Of a DNA stretch of 62,799 nt, positions 1 to 9,424 are shown piece by piece. The position numbers and the translations under genes were made by a program. Below the pieces are notes generated by a model. It saw only the letters and a program-made list of their open reading frames with translations. It made no database searches and was not told where the DNA came from. Within the stretch, counting starts at the first letter, position 1. Every line of letters starts with the position of its first letter. The stretch comes from Lachnospiraceae bacterium (GTDB taxonomy: Bacteria > Bacillota > Clostridia > Lachnospirales > Lachnospiraceae), in the NCBI GenBank assembly GCA_017635395.1, contig JAGBLN010000054.1:1-62799 (forward strand), in the 5' to 3' direction.

Positions 1-50
1 AAGTGCTTAACGCTAAAAGCTAATTTATGATGTTATTTCGGAGGTGTAAT

Positions 51-308
51 ATGTTTGACGATCTTGTTTTAGAAGTATTCTTAAGGGACCAGCTGAAGCT
101 TTTTTCGGAGCCCGTGGCTGAAACCAGGGATGAGGCAGAAGGTTTTCTTGAGGAAGTATTTGCCGAGGTAGTAGATAGTCCCGAAGAGGTACTCGAATAT
201 CTGGACGAAGCAGGCATGGATGTAACTGACATGGGCAAGGACGATATCGCAGAAATAGAAGAAGTATTCCCTATAGGTGACGGAAGGTACCTGATAGTTA
301 ATGCATAA
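51..308 (+). CDS. small acidic protein of unknown function
   Basis: An 85-residue protein with no family I recognise. GGAGGTG at 40-46 sits just before the ATG at 51, so I prefer this start over an in-frame ATG at 27. About 30 percent of the residues are Asp or Glu, there is no cysteine and no membrane segment, so a soluble, mostly helical cytosolic protein is likely. It ends just before the promoter of a candidate structured RNA on the same strand. Function is not inferred. Confidence 0.65.
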   Translation: MFDDLVLEVFLRDQLKLFSEPVAETRDEAEGFLEEVFAEVVDSPEEVLEYLDEAGMDVTDMGKDDIAEIEEVFPIGDGRYLIVNA

Positions 309-325
309 TACTCTGTTATCGGGAG

Positions 326-353
326 TTAACCTTGCGCTTGCATAAATTATACT
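326..353 (+). promoter_or_regulatory. sigma-A-type promoter of the rod-like RNA
   Basis: TTAACC at 326-331 and TATACT at 348-353 with a 16-base spacer. The -10 is near consensus and the -35 is weaker. The predicted start is near 360-362, directly at the foot of the long hairpin. Confidence 0.55.
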
Positions 354-360
354 TCCCTTT

Positions 361-584
361 CACAGACTAAAGTAGAACGACACTCGCAGCTGTTTGCGGA
401 CGGTCACGATGCGGTTTTAGCTCCGGGAAAATCCACTGCCTAGTGTGCCTCAGCGTCCGATACAGGGCTGCGAGACAACGTTTTTCGTTGGCTCGCATGT
501 GACGGACGCATAGGCACAGTTGGCAGTTAGTTTCACGGAGCGTTGCATCGGTCCGCAAACTCTGCGAGTCGTCGTTCTTTTTTT
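361..584 (+). ncRNA. candidate rod-shaped structured RNA (6S-like)
   Basis: A region of about 220 bases folds back on itself almost completely. Pairings seen by eye: 374-381 with 571-578, 383-389 with 562-568, 392-401 with 551-560 (10 perfect pairs), 407-412 with 545-550, 420-425 with 536-541, 435-440 with 522-527, 444-450 with 512-518, 453-459 with 503-509, 469-474 with 492-497, and 476-480 with 486-490 closing a five-T loop. A run of seven T follows at 578-584, giving an intrinsic terminator on the plus strand only, and a promoter precedes it. No convincing ORF is present. Length, rod shape and internal loops recall 6S RNA, but I cannot confirm a 6S central bubble. SRP RNA is unlikely because no GGAA-type apical domain is visible. 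Confidence 0.55.
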
Positions 585-628
585 ACTAGACTATATGTGG
601 GAAGTTAGGTTTTAGATAGATTTGTTTT

Positions 629-1531
629 TCAAGCGTACTTATACAGTAATTCTGCCAGCCCGTCATGGTTATTGTCAGCAGCTGTGATCACATCGGCAGC
701 TTCCTTGACTGTGTCTTCCGCATTCAGCATGGCAATTCCGGTTCCGGCAGCTTCCAGCATGGAGATGTCGTTCTGGGCATCGCCGGCTGCAAAAGTATTC
801 TCTATAGGAATATTTAATAATTCTGAAAGTTCTGTAATAGCAAGTCCCTTGCCTGCGTCTGAAGGGAAAGATTCGAGATAGCACGGAGTAGACTTGAGGC
901 ATGATACACGTCCTTCGCAGGCCTTTTCTATTCGTTTTCCCAGCTCTGCAAGCTCAGCCAGGGAGGTTTCTCCCGACGGAGGTGTGAATTCATTTCCTTT
1001 ATCGATCGTATCCGGGAAAAGCTCTATGCGTCTTTCGTGTGCCTGTATGGCATACTCATCGAAAACCTTTATGCAGAGTACTTTGCATGGTGCTTCCGTA
1101 ACACCCTCCGGAAAGTTTTCAAGTACCTTGAAAGGGAGATGCACCGTGTGTGTATAGCGGCAGAGCTCATCATCCAGGGCGGAAGTGAGTATGTGCGTCA
1201 GGTTATAAGTCTGAACATGTATACCCATTTCTTTTGCTATGGATGCAATAGTCCGGACGTCATCAAGGCTTATGGATTTTTTCAGTATGTCCCTGCCGGA
1301 GGTGTCCCTTATCCATGCTCCGTTGAAAGCAACCGCATAAGTTTCAAATCTGTCCAGTGAAAGCTCTCTGATCGTATCTTCCACGCTGGTCATGGGACGG
1401 CCGGAATTAATGGCAATAAGATTCCCCTTGGAAGCCCAGTGCTCCAGGGCTTCATAGGTACGGGGAGTTATTATCTTGTCTGAATTAAGCAATGTGTTAT
1501 CCAGATCCAGATGTATGATCTTCTTTGCCAT
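629..1531 (-). CDS. HAD superfamily (Cof/IIB type) phosphatase
   Basis: A 300-residue haloacid dehalogenase-type phosphatase, probably acting on small phosphorylated metabolites in the cytosol. The N-terminus has HLDLDNTLL with the nucleophile Asp9 and acid Asp11. INSGR provides motif II, and GDAQNDISML near residue 250 is the Mg-binding motif IV. The size and the inserted cap domain between motifs II and III fit the Cof/YidA subgroup. I start at the ATG at 1531, preceded by AGAGG, rather than the TTG two codons upstream. It lies 43 bases downstream of the ABC-F gene on the same strand and may be co-transcribed. The substrate cannot be read from the sequence. Confidence 0.88.
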   Translation of the reverse strand: MAKKIIHLDLDNTLLNSDKIITPRTYEALEHWASKGNLIAINSGRPMTSVEDTIRELSLDRFETYAVAFNGAWIRDTSGRDILKKSISLDDVRTIASIAKEMGIHVQTYNLTHILTSALDDELCRYTHTVHLPFKVLENFPEGVTEAPCKVLCIKVFDEYAIQAHERRIELFPDTIDKGNEFTPPSGETSLAELAELGKRIEKACEGRVSCLKSTPCYLESFPSDAGKGLAITELSELLNIPIENTFAAGDAQNDISMLEAAGTGIAMLNAEDTVKEAADVITAADNNHDGLAELLYKYA

Positions 1532-1574
1532 TTGCAATCCTCTGTAATGTGACGGCAGCCAGCTTCGTTATCCG

Positions 1575-3215
1575 TCAGTTCTCGTCGTCTTCTATCTGTG
1601 CCTTGTAAACTGTACGCTTCCTTGCCATTTCATCGTTTGCAAGGTACTCGTCGTATGTGGTGATCTTGTCGATCATGGTACCGTCAGGCAGTATCTCGAT
1701 GATGCGGTTAGCTGAAGTCTGTGTGAACTGATGGTCATGGCAGGCAAAGAGCACAACACCCTTAAATTTCATAACACCTTCGTTGAGCGAGCTGATGGAC
1801 TCCATATCCAGATGGTTTGTAGGCTCGTCAAAGATCAGGCAGTTGGCTCCGCTGATCATCATCTTTGAAAGCAGGCATCTTACCTTCTCGCCTCCGGAGA
1901 GGACCTTGACTTTCTTTACGCCATCTTCACCGGGGAAGAGCATACGTCCGAGGAATCCTCTTACATAAGTCACATCCTTTACGGGAGAGTAGCCCATAAG
2001 CCACTCTGTTATGGTGTAATCGTTGTTGAATTCCTTTGTATTATCCTTGGGGAAGTAAGCCTGTGAAGTAGTTACGCCCCACTTGTAGGTACCGGAATCA
2101 GGCTCGATCTCACCCATGAGGATCTTAAAGAGAGCTGTTTTTGCCTGCTCATTGGAACCTACGAAAGCTATCTTGTCATCATGTCCCATAGTAAAGGAGA
2201 TGTGGTCAAGAAGCTGTGTGCCGTCCTCGCCCTTAAGGCATATGTCTTCAACTATAAGAACCTCGTTACCGATCTCTCTGTCAGGACGGAAATCGATATA
2301 GGGATACTTTCTGCTGGAAGGCTTGATCTCGTCCAGCTGAATCTTTTCAAGGGCGCGCTTACGGGATGTAGCCTGCTTTGACTTGGAAGCGTTTGCGGAG
2401 AAACGGGAAATGAATTCCTGCAGCTCCTTGATCTTTTCTTCCTTTTTCTTGTTGGCTTCCTTCATCTGTCTGATGAGGAGCTGGCTGGACTCGTACCAGA
2501 AATCGTAGTTTCCGGCGTAGAGCTGGATCTTGCCGTAGTCGATATCTGCTGTCTGGGTGCAGACTTTATTTAAGAAGTAACGGTCGTGGCTGACAACGAT
2601 GACTGTATTCTCGAAGTTGATCAGGAATTCTTCCAGCCATTCGATAGCGTCTAAGTCTAAGTGGTTGGTAGGCTCGTCCAGGAGCAGTATGTCGGGGTTA
2701 CCGAAAAGCGCCCTTGCGAGCAGGACCTTCACCTTTTCGCTGCCGTTGAGGTCTTTCATAACAGCGTAGTGGAGGTCAGTGTCTATGCCCAGGCCGTTTA
2801 GGAGGGTAGCGGCATCGGACTCAGCTTCCCAGCCGTTCATTTCCGCGAATTCGCCCTCAAGCTCGCTGGCCCGGATTCCGTCCTCATCGGAGAAATCTTC
2901 CTTTGCATAGATGGCATCCTTTTCTTTCATTATCTCAAAGAGTCTCTGGTTGCCGCCTATGACAGTATCGAGAACCGTCTGGTCATCATATTTGAAATGG
3001 TCCTGTTCAAGCACTGACATACGCTGGCCGGGGGTTATGATTATTTCACCCTTGGAGGTTTCCAGATCCCCGGAAAGGATCTTTAAGAATGTGGATTTTC
3101 CGGCGCCGTTTGCACCGATCAGACCGTAACAGTTCCCTTCAGTGAATTTGATATTTACATCCTCGAAAAGAGCCTTCTTTCCGACGCGGTATGTAACGTT
3201 ACTTGCTTCTATCAT
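1575..3215 (-). CDS. ABC-F family ATPase (YkpA/YbiT-like)
   Basis: A 546-residue soluble protein with two ABC ATPase domains and no membrane segments, the layout of ABC-F proteins that act on the ribosome. The first domain has Walker A GANGAGKS (residues 34-41) and LLLDEPTNHLD. A Lys/Glu-rich linker follows (about 245-300), then a second domain with LSGGEKV and LIFDEPTNHLD. Two oddities: the second Walker A reads GSNEQAKT instead of GxxGxGK(S/T), and the first signature reads LNGSEK instead of LSGGQ. The two domains may therefore be catalytically unequal. AAGGAG precedes the ATG. The linker and arm do not let me separate a housekeeping factor from an antibiotic-resistance factor; no drug-resistance context is seen. 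Confidence 0.9.
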   Translation of the reverse strand: MIEASNVTYRVGKKALFEDVNIKFTEGNCYGLIGANGAGKSTFLKILSGDLETSKGEIIITPGQRMSVLEQDHFKYDDQTVLDTVIGGNQRLFEIMKEKDAIYAKEDFSDEDGIRASELEGEFAEMNGWEAESDAATLLNGLGIDTDLHYAVMKDLNGSEKVKVLLARALFGNPDILLLDEPTNHLDLDAIEWLEEFLINFENTVIVVSHDRYFLNKVCTQTADIDYGKIQLYAGNYDFWYESSQLLIRQMKEANKKKEEKIKELQEFISRFSANASKSKQATSRKRALEKIQLDEIKPSSRKYPYIDFRPDREIGNEVLIVEDICLKGEDGTQLLDHISFTMGHDDKIAFVGSNEQAKTALFKILMGEIEPDSGTYKWGVTTSQAYFPKDNTKEFNNDYTITEWLMGYSPVKDVTYVRGFLGRMLFPGEDGVKKVKVLSGGEKVRCLLSKMMISGANCLIFDEPTNHLDMESISSLNEGVMKFKGVVLFACHDHQFTQTSANRIIEILPDGTMIDKITTYDEYLANDEMARKRTVYKAQIEDDEN

Positions 3216-3361
3216 TTTATGACTCCTTAAAAAAAATAGTTTTCACACGAACCATAACAGTTTCGCATAAAAACGTTCTTTTTTCAATATATAAATATAA
3301 CAAGGAATATACACGAACGGGGCTTATGTATTTGTCATATAGACAAAAAGAAGAGCGCAGC

Positions 3362-4507
3362 TTAAGTCCTGTTGGGAACGTAATCCTCAGGAAGCTTGGA
3401 TACTACCTGATTCTTGCCGTTGCGCTTGCCGTAGTAGAGCTTGTCGTCCGCTTGCTGTATCAGATGTTCTATGGTGAAGCCGGGGATCGATTCAGCGGCA
3501 CCAAAAGTCATGGTGACTTTTACATCACCGGTTTCGCTTTCGCATACGTGTTCCTCAACGGCCTTGCGTATCTTTTCGACTGTGAGCAGGCCGCTTTCCA
3601 GGGAATCATTCATCATGATGAGTATTTCTTCACCGCCCCAGCGGCATACCACATCCTGTGAACCAACGTTGCGGGAAATGATCTCAGCGACAGAGGTAAG
3701 CACCAAATCACCTGCATCATGACCGAAGGTATCGTTGACATGCTTGAAATCGTCTATGTCTCCAAGCACCAGGGTAAATCTTTTACCGGTCTTCTTGAGC
3801 TCCAGCATGCGCTCATCCATTTTCTTATTCATGCTGCGGCGGTTGTACAGATGGGTGAGTGGATCCTTGTGTGCCAGTTCATCAAGCTGTTCATTCTGAA
3901 GCTCGAGTATTTTCTGCTTGCTGAGAAGCTCCCATACGAACAGGAAGGAAAATCCTACCATCAGAGCCAGCGCTGCCAGTGAGTTGATAACAAAGAGCAA
4001 AGTCGTCAGACCTTCGGATAAAGGTTCAAAAGGGTTAAGCATGGAGCTTAACAGATAATTGAAGAAAAATGCCACTATCAGCAGTACTGAAAGCGCCAGC
4101 GAGAGAATATTCCTTTTTGAACCCTTAATGATAAAGGGAAAATAGAATGCACCCGTGATAGCGGAAAAAAGGAAACACTGAAATCCCGCCTCCCAGCCGA
4201 TAGTTAAGATAGATGCAGTGGTCATAAGTATGACTTCGGAAATACCGCCTAAAAGCACCGAAAGGAGTTGCCCCTTTTTTACGAGTTTGGGAGCAATCGT
4301 ATAGATGACGATGCATACCACGATGTTTGCGATCATCAGCTTGTACGACTGGCAGATGAGCATAAGAATAGAAAGGATGACATGGATAAAACCTAACACA
4401 TAAAGGGAGTACTTATAAATAAGCTCTCCCGAAAAATAAGAATTCCCTGTCATCAGGGCATTTACGTAATGCTTAAAGTTATCAGATGCTTTGTTTTTTT
4501 CTACCAT
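3362..4507 (-). CDS. membrane diguanylate cyclase (GGDEF)
   Basis: 381 residues. The N-terminal half (about 20-200) holds several hydrophobic helices with short loops, so it is an integral membrane sensor. The C-terminal half is a GGDEF domain with DPLTHLYNRRS, GDIDDFKHVND and an intact catalytic GGEEI, so it should make cyclic di-GMP from GTP. The allosteric RxxD inhibitory site expected before GGEEI is absent (GSQD is found), so product inhibition may be missing. The gene points away from groES and precedes the ABC-F gene by 146 bases. It may supply the second messenger degraded by the HD-GYP protein encoded near 23.2 kb, though that link is inference. Confidence 0.92.
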   Translation of the reverse strand: MVEKNKASDNFKHYVNALMTGNSYFSGELIYKYSLYVLGFIHVILSILMLICQSYKLMIANIVVCIVIYTIAPKLVKKGQLLSVLLGGISEVILMTTASILTIGWEAGFQCFLFSAITGAFYFPFIIKGSKRNILSLALSVLLIVAFFFNYLLSSMLNPFEPLSEGLTTLLFVINSLAALALMVGFSFLFVWELLSKQKILELQNEQLDELAHKDPLTHLYNRRSMNKKMDERMLELKKTGKRFTLVLGDIDDFKHVNDTFGHDAGDLVLTSVAEIISRNVGSQDVVCRWGGEEILIMMNDSLESGLLTVEKIRKAVEEHVCESETGDVKVTMTFGAAESIPGFTIEHLIQQADDKLYYGKRNGKNQVVSKLPEDYVPNRT

Positions 4508-4615
4508 ACTATAGATATGATAACACTAAGGGGAGCTATTATCAAAGGAAAAATGAATTTATACGAAATATAAAAACGCACAAAAACTGACTGTCAGTTT
4601 TGGACAAATCGTCCA

Positions 4616-4644
4616 TTGAAATTAAGGGCGGAAAAAATTATATT
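4616..4644 (+). promoter_or_regulatory. groESL vegetative promoter
   Basis: TTGAAA at 4616-4621 and TATATT at 4639-4644 with a 17-base spacer. The predicted start falls a few bases before the CIRCE operator. Confidence 0.75.
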
Positions 4645-4655
4645 ATCTCTTGTAG

Positions 4656-4682
4656 TTAGCACTCGAACAAAATGAGTGCTAA
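4656..4682 (+). promoter_or_regulatory. CIRCE operator (HrcA binding site)
   Basis: TTAGCACTC, nine bases, GAGTGCTAA: a perfect match to the CIRCE element. It lies between the promoter and groES, so HrcA should repress the operon until heat or protein-folding stress. Confidence 0.98.
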
Positions 4683-4729
4683 CAAGTTAAAGAGCGAAAG
4701 AAAAATGAAATCATAAGGAGGCATGTGTC

Positions 4730-5002
4730 ATGAAATTAGTACCTTTAGGTGACAGAGTAGTACTCGAGCAGCTCGAGGCTGAAGAGACAACAAAGTCCGG
4801 CATCGTTCTGCCCGGTCAGAGCAAGGAGAAGCCCCAGCAGGCAAAGGTTATAGCTGTAGGCCCCGGCACAGAAGAAGTAAAGATGGAAGTAAAGAAGGGT
4901 GACGAGGTCATCTATTCAAAGTATTCTGGAACTGATGTTAAGCTTGACGGCAATGAGTACATCATCGTTAAGCAGAGCGACATCCTTGCAATTGTAAAAT
5001 AA
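4730..5002 (+). CDS. groES: GroES co-chaperonin
   Basis: A 90-residue GroES (Cpn10) that caps the GroEL cavity during ATP-driven folding. The N-terminus ([19 protein letters not shown]) and the mobile-loop region ([15 protein letters not shown]) are typical, and the length is normal for the family. AAGGAGG at 4715-4721 sets the start. It is the first gene of a two-gene operon under CIRCE/HrcA control, 63 bases ahead of groEL. Confidence 0.99.
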   Translation: MKLVPLGDRVVLEQLEAEETTKSGIVLPGQSKEKPQQAKVIAVGPGTEEVKMEVKKGDEVIYSKYSGTDVKLDGNEYIIVKQSDILAIVK

Positions 5003-5008
5003 TAGTAA

Positions 5009-6688
<1,680 letters not shown>

Positions 6689-6728
6689 TAAGCGGCACAG
6701 GGTAAAACTGCTTAAATCAAACTAACGG

Positions 6729-6762
6729 ATCCCCCGGATAGAAACATCCGGGGGATTTTTTT
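6729..6762 (+). terminator. groESL terminator
   Basis: Perfect 11-base-pair stem (6729-6739 with 6746-6756), six-base loop, then a T run. Confidence 0.95.
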
Positions 6763-6782
6763 ACCCCTTTATTGTAGGAATC

Positions 6783-6791
6783 TGTTATAAT
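6783..6791 (+). promoter_or_regulatory. extended -10 promoter of the AEP cluster
   Basis: TGTTATAAT, an extended -10 with a perfect TATAAT at 6786-6791. No good -35 is visible at the right distance. It lies about 60 bases before the first phosphonate gene. Confidence 0.6.
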
Positions 6792-6853
6792 AGTATGCGG
6801 TTTTGTGAGAAAACCGTAAAAAGCTTAAGCGATACAGCAGAGAGGAATTTTCT

Positions 6854-7990
6854 ATGTCTGAAAACAAGGTAAAAAGAAATGTGCTTTTGAATCCGGGACC
6901 GTCCACTACTACGGACAGCGTGAAATATGCGCAGATCGTGCCGGATATCTGTCCCAGGGAAAAAGAATTTGCCGGGATAATGGCGCCCATGCGTGACGAT
7001 CTGGTAAAGATCGTGCATGGCGATACTAAGGAGTATACGGCGGTGCTTTTCTGCGGATCAGGCACCATATGCATAGATATAGCGCTCAATTCACTTCTGG
7101 AAGAAGGGAAGAAAGCTCTTGTGGTAAGGAACGGATCCTATTCGGCAAGAGCCTGTGATGTGCTTGAATACTACGGCATGCCTCATGTCATCCTGAATCA
7201 GCCTTATGATGCGCTGCCGGATATGGACGCACTGGAGGAGCTGCTTAGAAAAGAAAACAATATCGGCTATGTTTATATGACACACCACGAGACCGGAAGC
7301 GGCCTGCTCAATCCCATCAGAAAGGCCGGGGAGCTGGCACACAAGTACGGCGCATTCCTTATAACGGACACTACTTCGTCCTATGCGATGATTCCTATAA
7401 ATGTATATGAAGACAATGTGGATTTTTGTATGGCTTCTGCACAGAAGGGCATAATGGGAATGACCGGTCTTTCATACATCATCGGACGCAGGGATATCAT
7501 TGAAAAGTCAAAGGATTTTCCCAAGCACTCTTACTACTGCAATCTTTACAGGCAGTACGCTTATTTCGAGGAGACCGGTGAGATGAATTTCACGCCGCCG
7601 GTACAGACCATTTATGCCGCTAAGCAGGCTCTTATCGAATATTTCGAGGAGGGTGAGCAGGCTAAGTGGGAGAGACATCAGCGTATTATGGCAGCGATCA
7701 GAAAGGGTGCTGACGAGCTGGGATTTAAGGAACTCCTGCCCAGGGAGATACAGTCCGGACTTGTGGCTGCACTTATCTATCCCGATGATGAGAACTGGGA
7801 TTTTGAGAAGATCCATGATTACTGCTATGAAAGGGGCTTCACTATCTATCCCGGAAAGATGCAGGGTAAAGGAACATTCAGGCTCTGTGCCCTTGGTGCG
7901 ATCGATGCTCCCGATATCGAAGCTTTCTGGGAAGTATTCAAAGAAGCTCTTGCGGCGTACGGCATAAAAGTGCCGGTAAAATATAACTGA
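6854..7990 (+). CDS. phnW: 2-aminoethylphosphonate transaminase
   Basis: A 378-residue class V, PLP-dependent aminotransferase of the PhnW/AepZ family, interconverting phosphonoacetaldehyde plus an amino donor with 2-aminoethylphosphonate (AEP). LLNPGPSTTT is the family N-terminus, HHETGSG and DTTSSY line the cofactor pocket, and the Schiff-base lysine is Lys198 in SAQKGIMG. In catabolic loci this enzyme sits beside phosphonatase (PhnX), which is absent here. The neighbours are PEP mutase and phosphonopyruvate decarboxylase, so the biosynthetic direction is more likely. First gene of the cluster, behind an extended -10 promoter, with an AGAGG-type ribosome binding site. Confidence 0.9.
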   Translation: MSENKVKRNVLLNPGPSTTTDSVKYAQIVPDICPREKEFAGIMAPMRDDLVKIVHGDTKEYTAVLFCGSGTICIDIALNSLLEEGKKALVVRNGSYSARACDVLEYYGMPHVILNQPYDALPDMDALEELLRKENNIGYVYMTHHETGSGLLNPIRKAGELAHKYGAFLITDTTSSYAMIPINVYEDNVDFCMASAQKGIMGMTGLSYIIGRRDIIEKSKDFPKHSYYCNLYRQYAYFEETGEMNFTPPVQTIYAAKQALIEYFEEGEQAKWERHQRIMAAIRKGADELGFKELLPREIQSGLVAALIYPDDENWDFEKIHDYCYERGFTIYPGKMQGKGTFRLCALGAIDAPDIEAFWEVFKEALAAYGIKVPVKYN

Positions 7991-8068
7991 AAATTTTGTG
8001 GATATACGAATCTGAGCGTCAAAGCCATATTTGATCAGAACTGCGATTTAGAGAAAGGATAAGTCAAA

Positions 8069-9424
8069 ATGTTACTTTATATCGATCCCGGAACAGGAAG
8101 TATGCTGTTTTCAGTGCTTATAGGTGTCTTTGCGACGCTTGTATTCTTCGCGCAGAAACTGATACTCAATATCAAGTTTGCCATGAGCGGCGGCCGAGCG
8201 CAGAAGGAAATGGCAGAGAAGGTGCCCTACCTTATTTTCTCGGATTCAAAGAGATACTGGAATACCTTTAAGCCCATCTGTGACGCTTTCGAAAAGAGAA
8301 AGACGGAAGTGGTGTACTGGACAGCATCTCCCGACGATCCCGCACTTGAGGAAAAGTACGAGTACATAAAGGCTGAGTTTATAGGCGAGGGTAATAAGGC
8401 TTTCGCAAGGCTTAATCTTGCAAAGGCAAATGTTCTTTTATCTACCACACCGGGACTTGACGTGTACCAGTGGAAGCGTTCAAAAAATGTTGACTGGTAT
8501 GTGCATGTTCTGCATGCTGCAGGCGATCCCGTTATGTACAGGATGTTCGGTCTTGATTTCTACGATGCCGTATTCCTTTCCGGTGAGTTTATGGAGGAAG
8601 AGATTCGCAAGCTGGAAGAATTGCGCGGAATTCCGGCAAAGGAACTTCCCCAGGCCGGCATTCCTTACCTGGATGGAATGAAGGCTCGTCTTGACAGCGA
8701 AAAGGCAGCAGGAGAGGCTGATAATAGTGAAAAGAAAGATGCTAAAAAGCCTACCGTCTTGGTGGCTCCGGCATGGGGACCCAGCGGACTGCTTACGACT
8801 CTCGGTCCTGAGATGCTCACTGCTCTTAAGAATACCGGATACAACATAATAGTCCGTCCCCATCCCCAGTCCATGACTGCGGAGAAGGCGCTTATGGATA
8901 AACTGATGGCAGAGTATCCGGATAGTGATGATTTCCATTGGAATTTTGATAATGACAATTTCAATGTGCTTAAGAATTCCGACATAATGATCTCGGATTT
9001 CTCCGGCGTTATCTACGACTACACACTTGTATTTGACAAGCCTCTTATCTATACGGATACCGGTGCCGGATATAACAAGGATGTGTATGACTGCTGCTGG
9101 CTTGAGGATGAGCCCTGGATGATAAAGAAGCTTGCGGAACTCGGTACCGCACTCAAGAAGGAAGACATCGGAAACGTAAAAGAGATAATAGATAAGGCTC
9201 TCGCTTCCGCTTCCGACAGCAATGCAAGAGATACGGCGCGCTCCGAGACCTGGGTAAATATCGGATCTGCCGGAGAGCATATTGCTGACTATATGATCAA
9301 GAAGGAAGCTTTCCTTGAAGAAGAAGCAAAGAAGAAGGCTGCTGAGCTAGAGGAAGAGATGGCTAAAAAGAAGTCCGGTAAAAAGAAGAAAAAAGACGAC
9401 AATACAGCTGAAGGAGAGAGATAA
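8069..9424 (+). CDS. CDP-glycerol glycerophosphotransferase-like, putative CMP-AEP transferase
   Basis: 451 residues with the GT-B-like fold signature of the TagB/TagF family, which move phospho-alditols from CDP-alditols onto teichoic acids. RPHPQS near residue 265 and SDFSGVIYDYTLVFDKP are the characteristic motifs. One hydrophobic segment near residues 9-31 suggests membrane attachment; the C-terminal 50 residues are a Lys/Glu-rich helix. It sits inside the AEP cluster, and its stop codon abuts the start codon of the PEP mutase fusion. My inference is that the true donor is CMP-AEP rather than CDP-glycerol, with a surface glycan or teichoic acid as acceptor. The family assignment is firm; the substrate is not. 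Confidence 0.8.
   Translation: MLLYIDPGTGSMLFSVLIGVFATLVFFAQKLILNIKFAMSGGRAQKEMAEKVPYLIFSDSKRYWNTFKPICDAFEKRKTEVVYWTASPDDPALEEKYEYIKAEFIGEGNKAFARLNLAKANVLLSTTPGLDVYQWKRSKNVDWYVHVLHAAGDPVMYRMFGLDFYDAVFLSGEFMEEEIRKLEELRGIPAKELPQAGIPYLDGMKARLDSEKAAGEADNSEKKDAKKPTVLVAPAWGPSGLLTTLGPEMLTALKNTGYNIIVRPHPQSMTAEKALMDKLMAEYPDSDDFHWNFDNDNFNVLKNSDIMISDFSGVIYDYTLVFDKPLIYTDTGAGYNKDVYDCCWLEDEPWMIKKLAELGTALKKEDIGNVKEIIDKALASASDSNARDTARSETWVNIGSAGEHIADYMIKKEAFLEEEAKKKAAELEEEMAKKKSGKKKKKDDNTAEGER

Noticed and set aside
367-558. Minus-strand 63-residue ORF inside the rod-like RNA
   Set aside because: No ribosome binding site, odd composition, and the bases are explained by RNA pairing and plus-strand promoter/terminator signals.
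361-584. Signal recognition particle RNA as identity of the rod-like RNA
   Set aside because: The apical helix closes on a T-rich loop, with no GGAA-type loop or conserved asymmetric loop of the SRP S domain.
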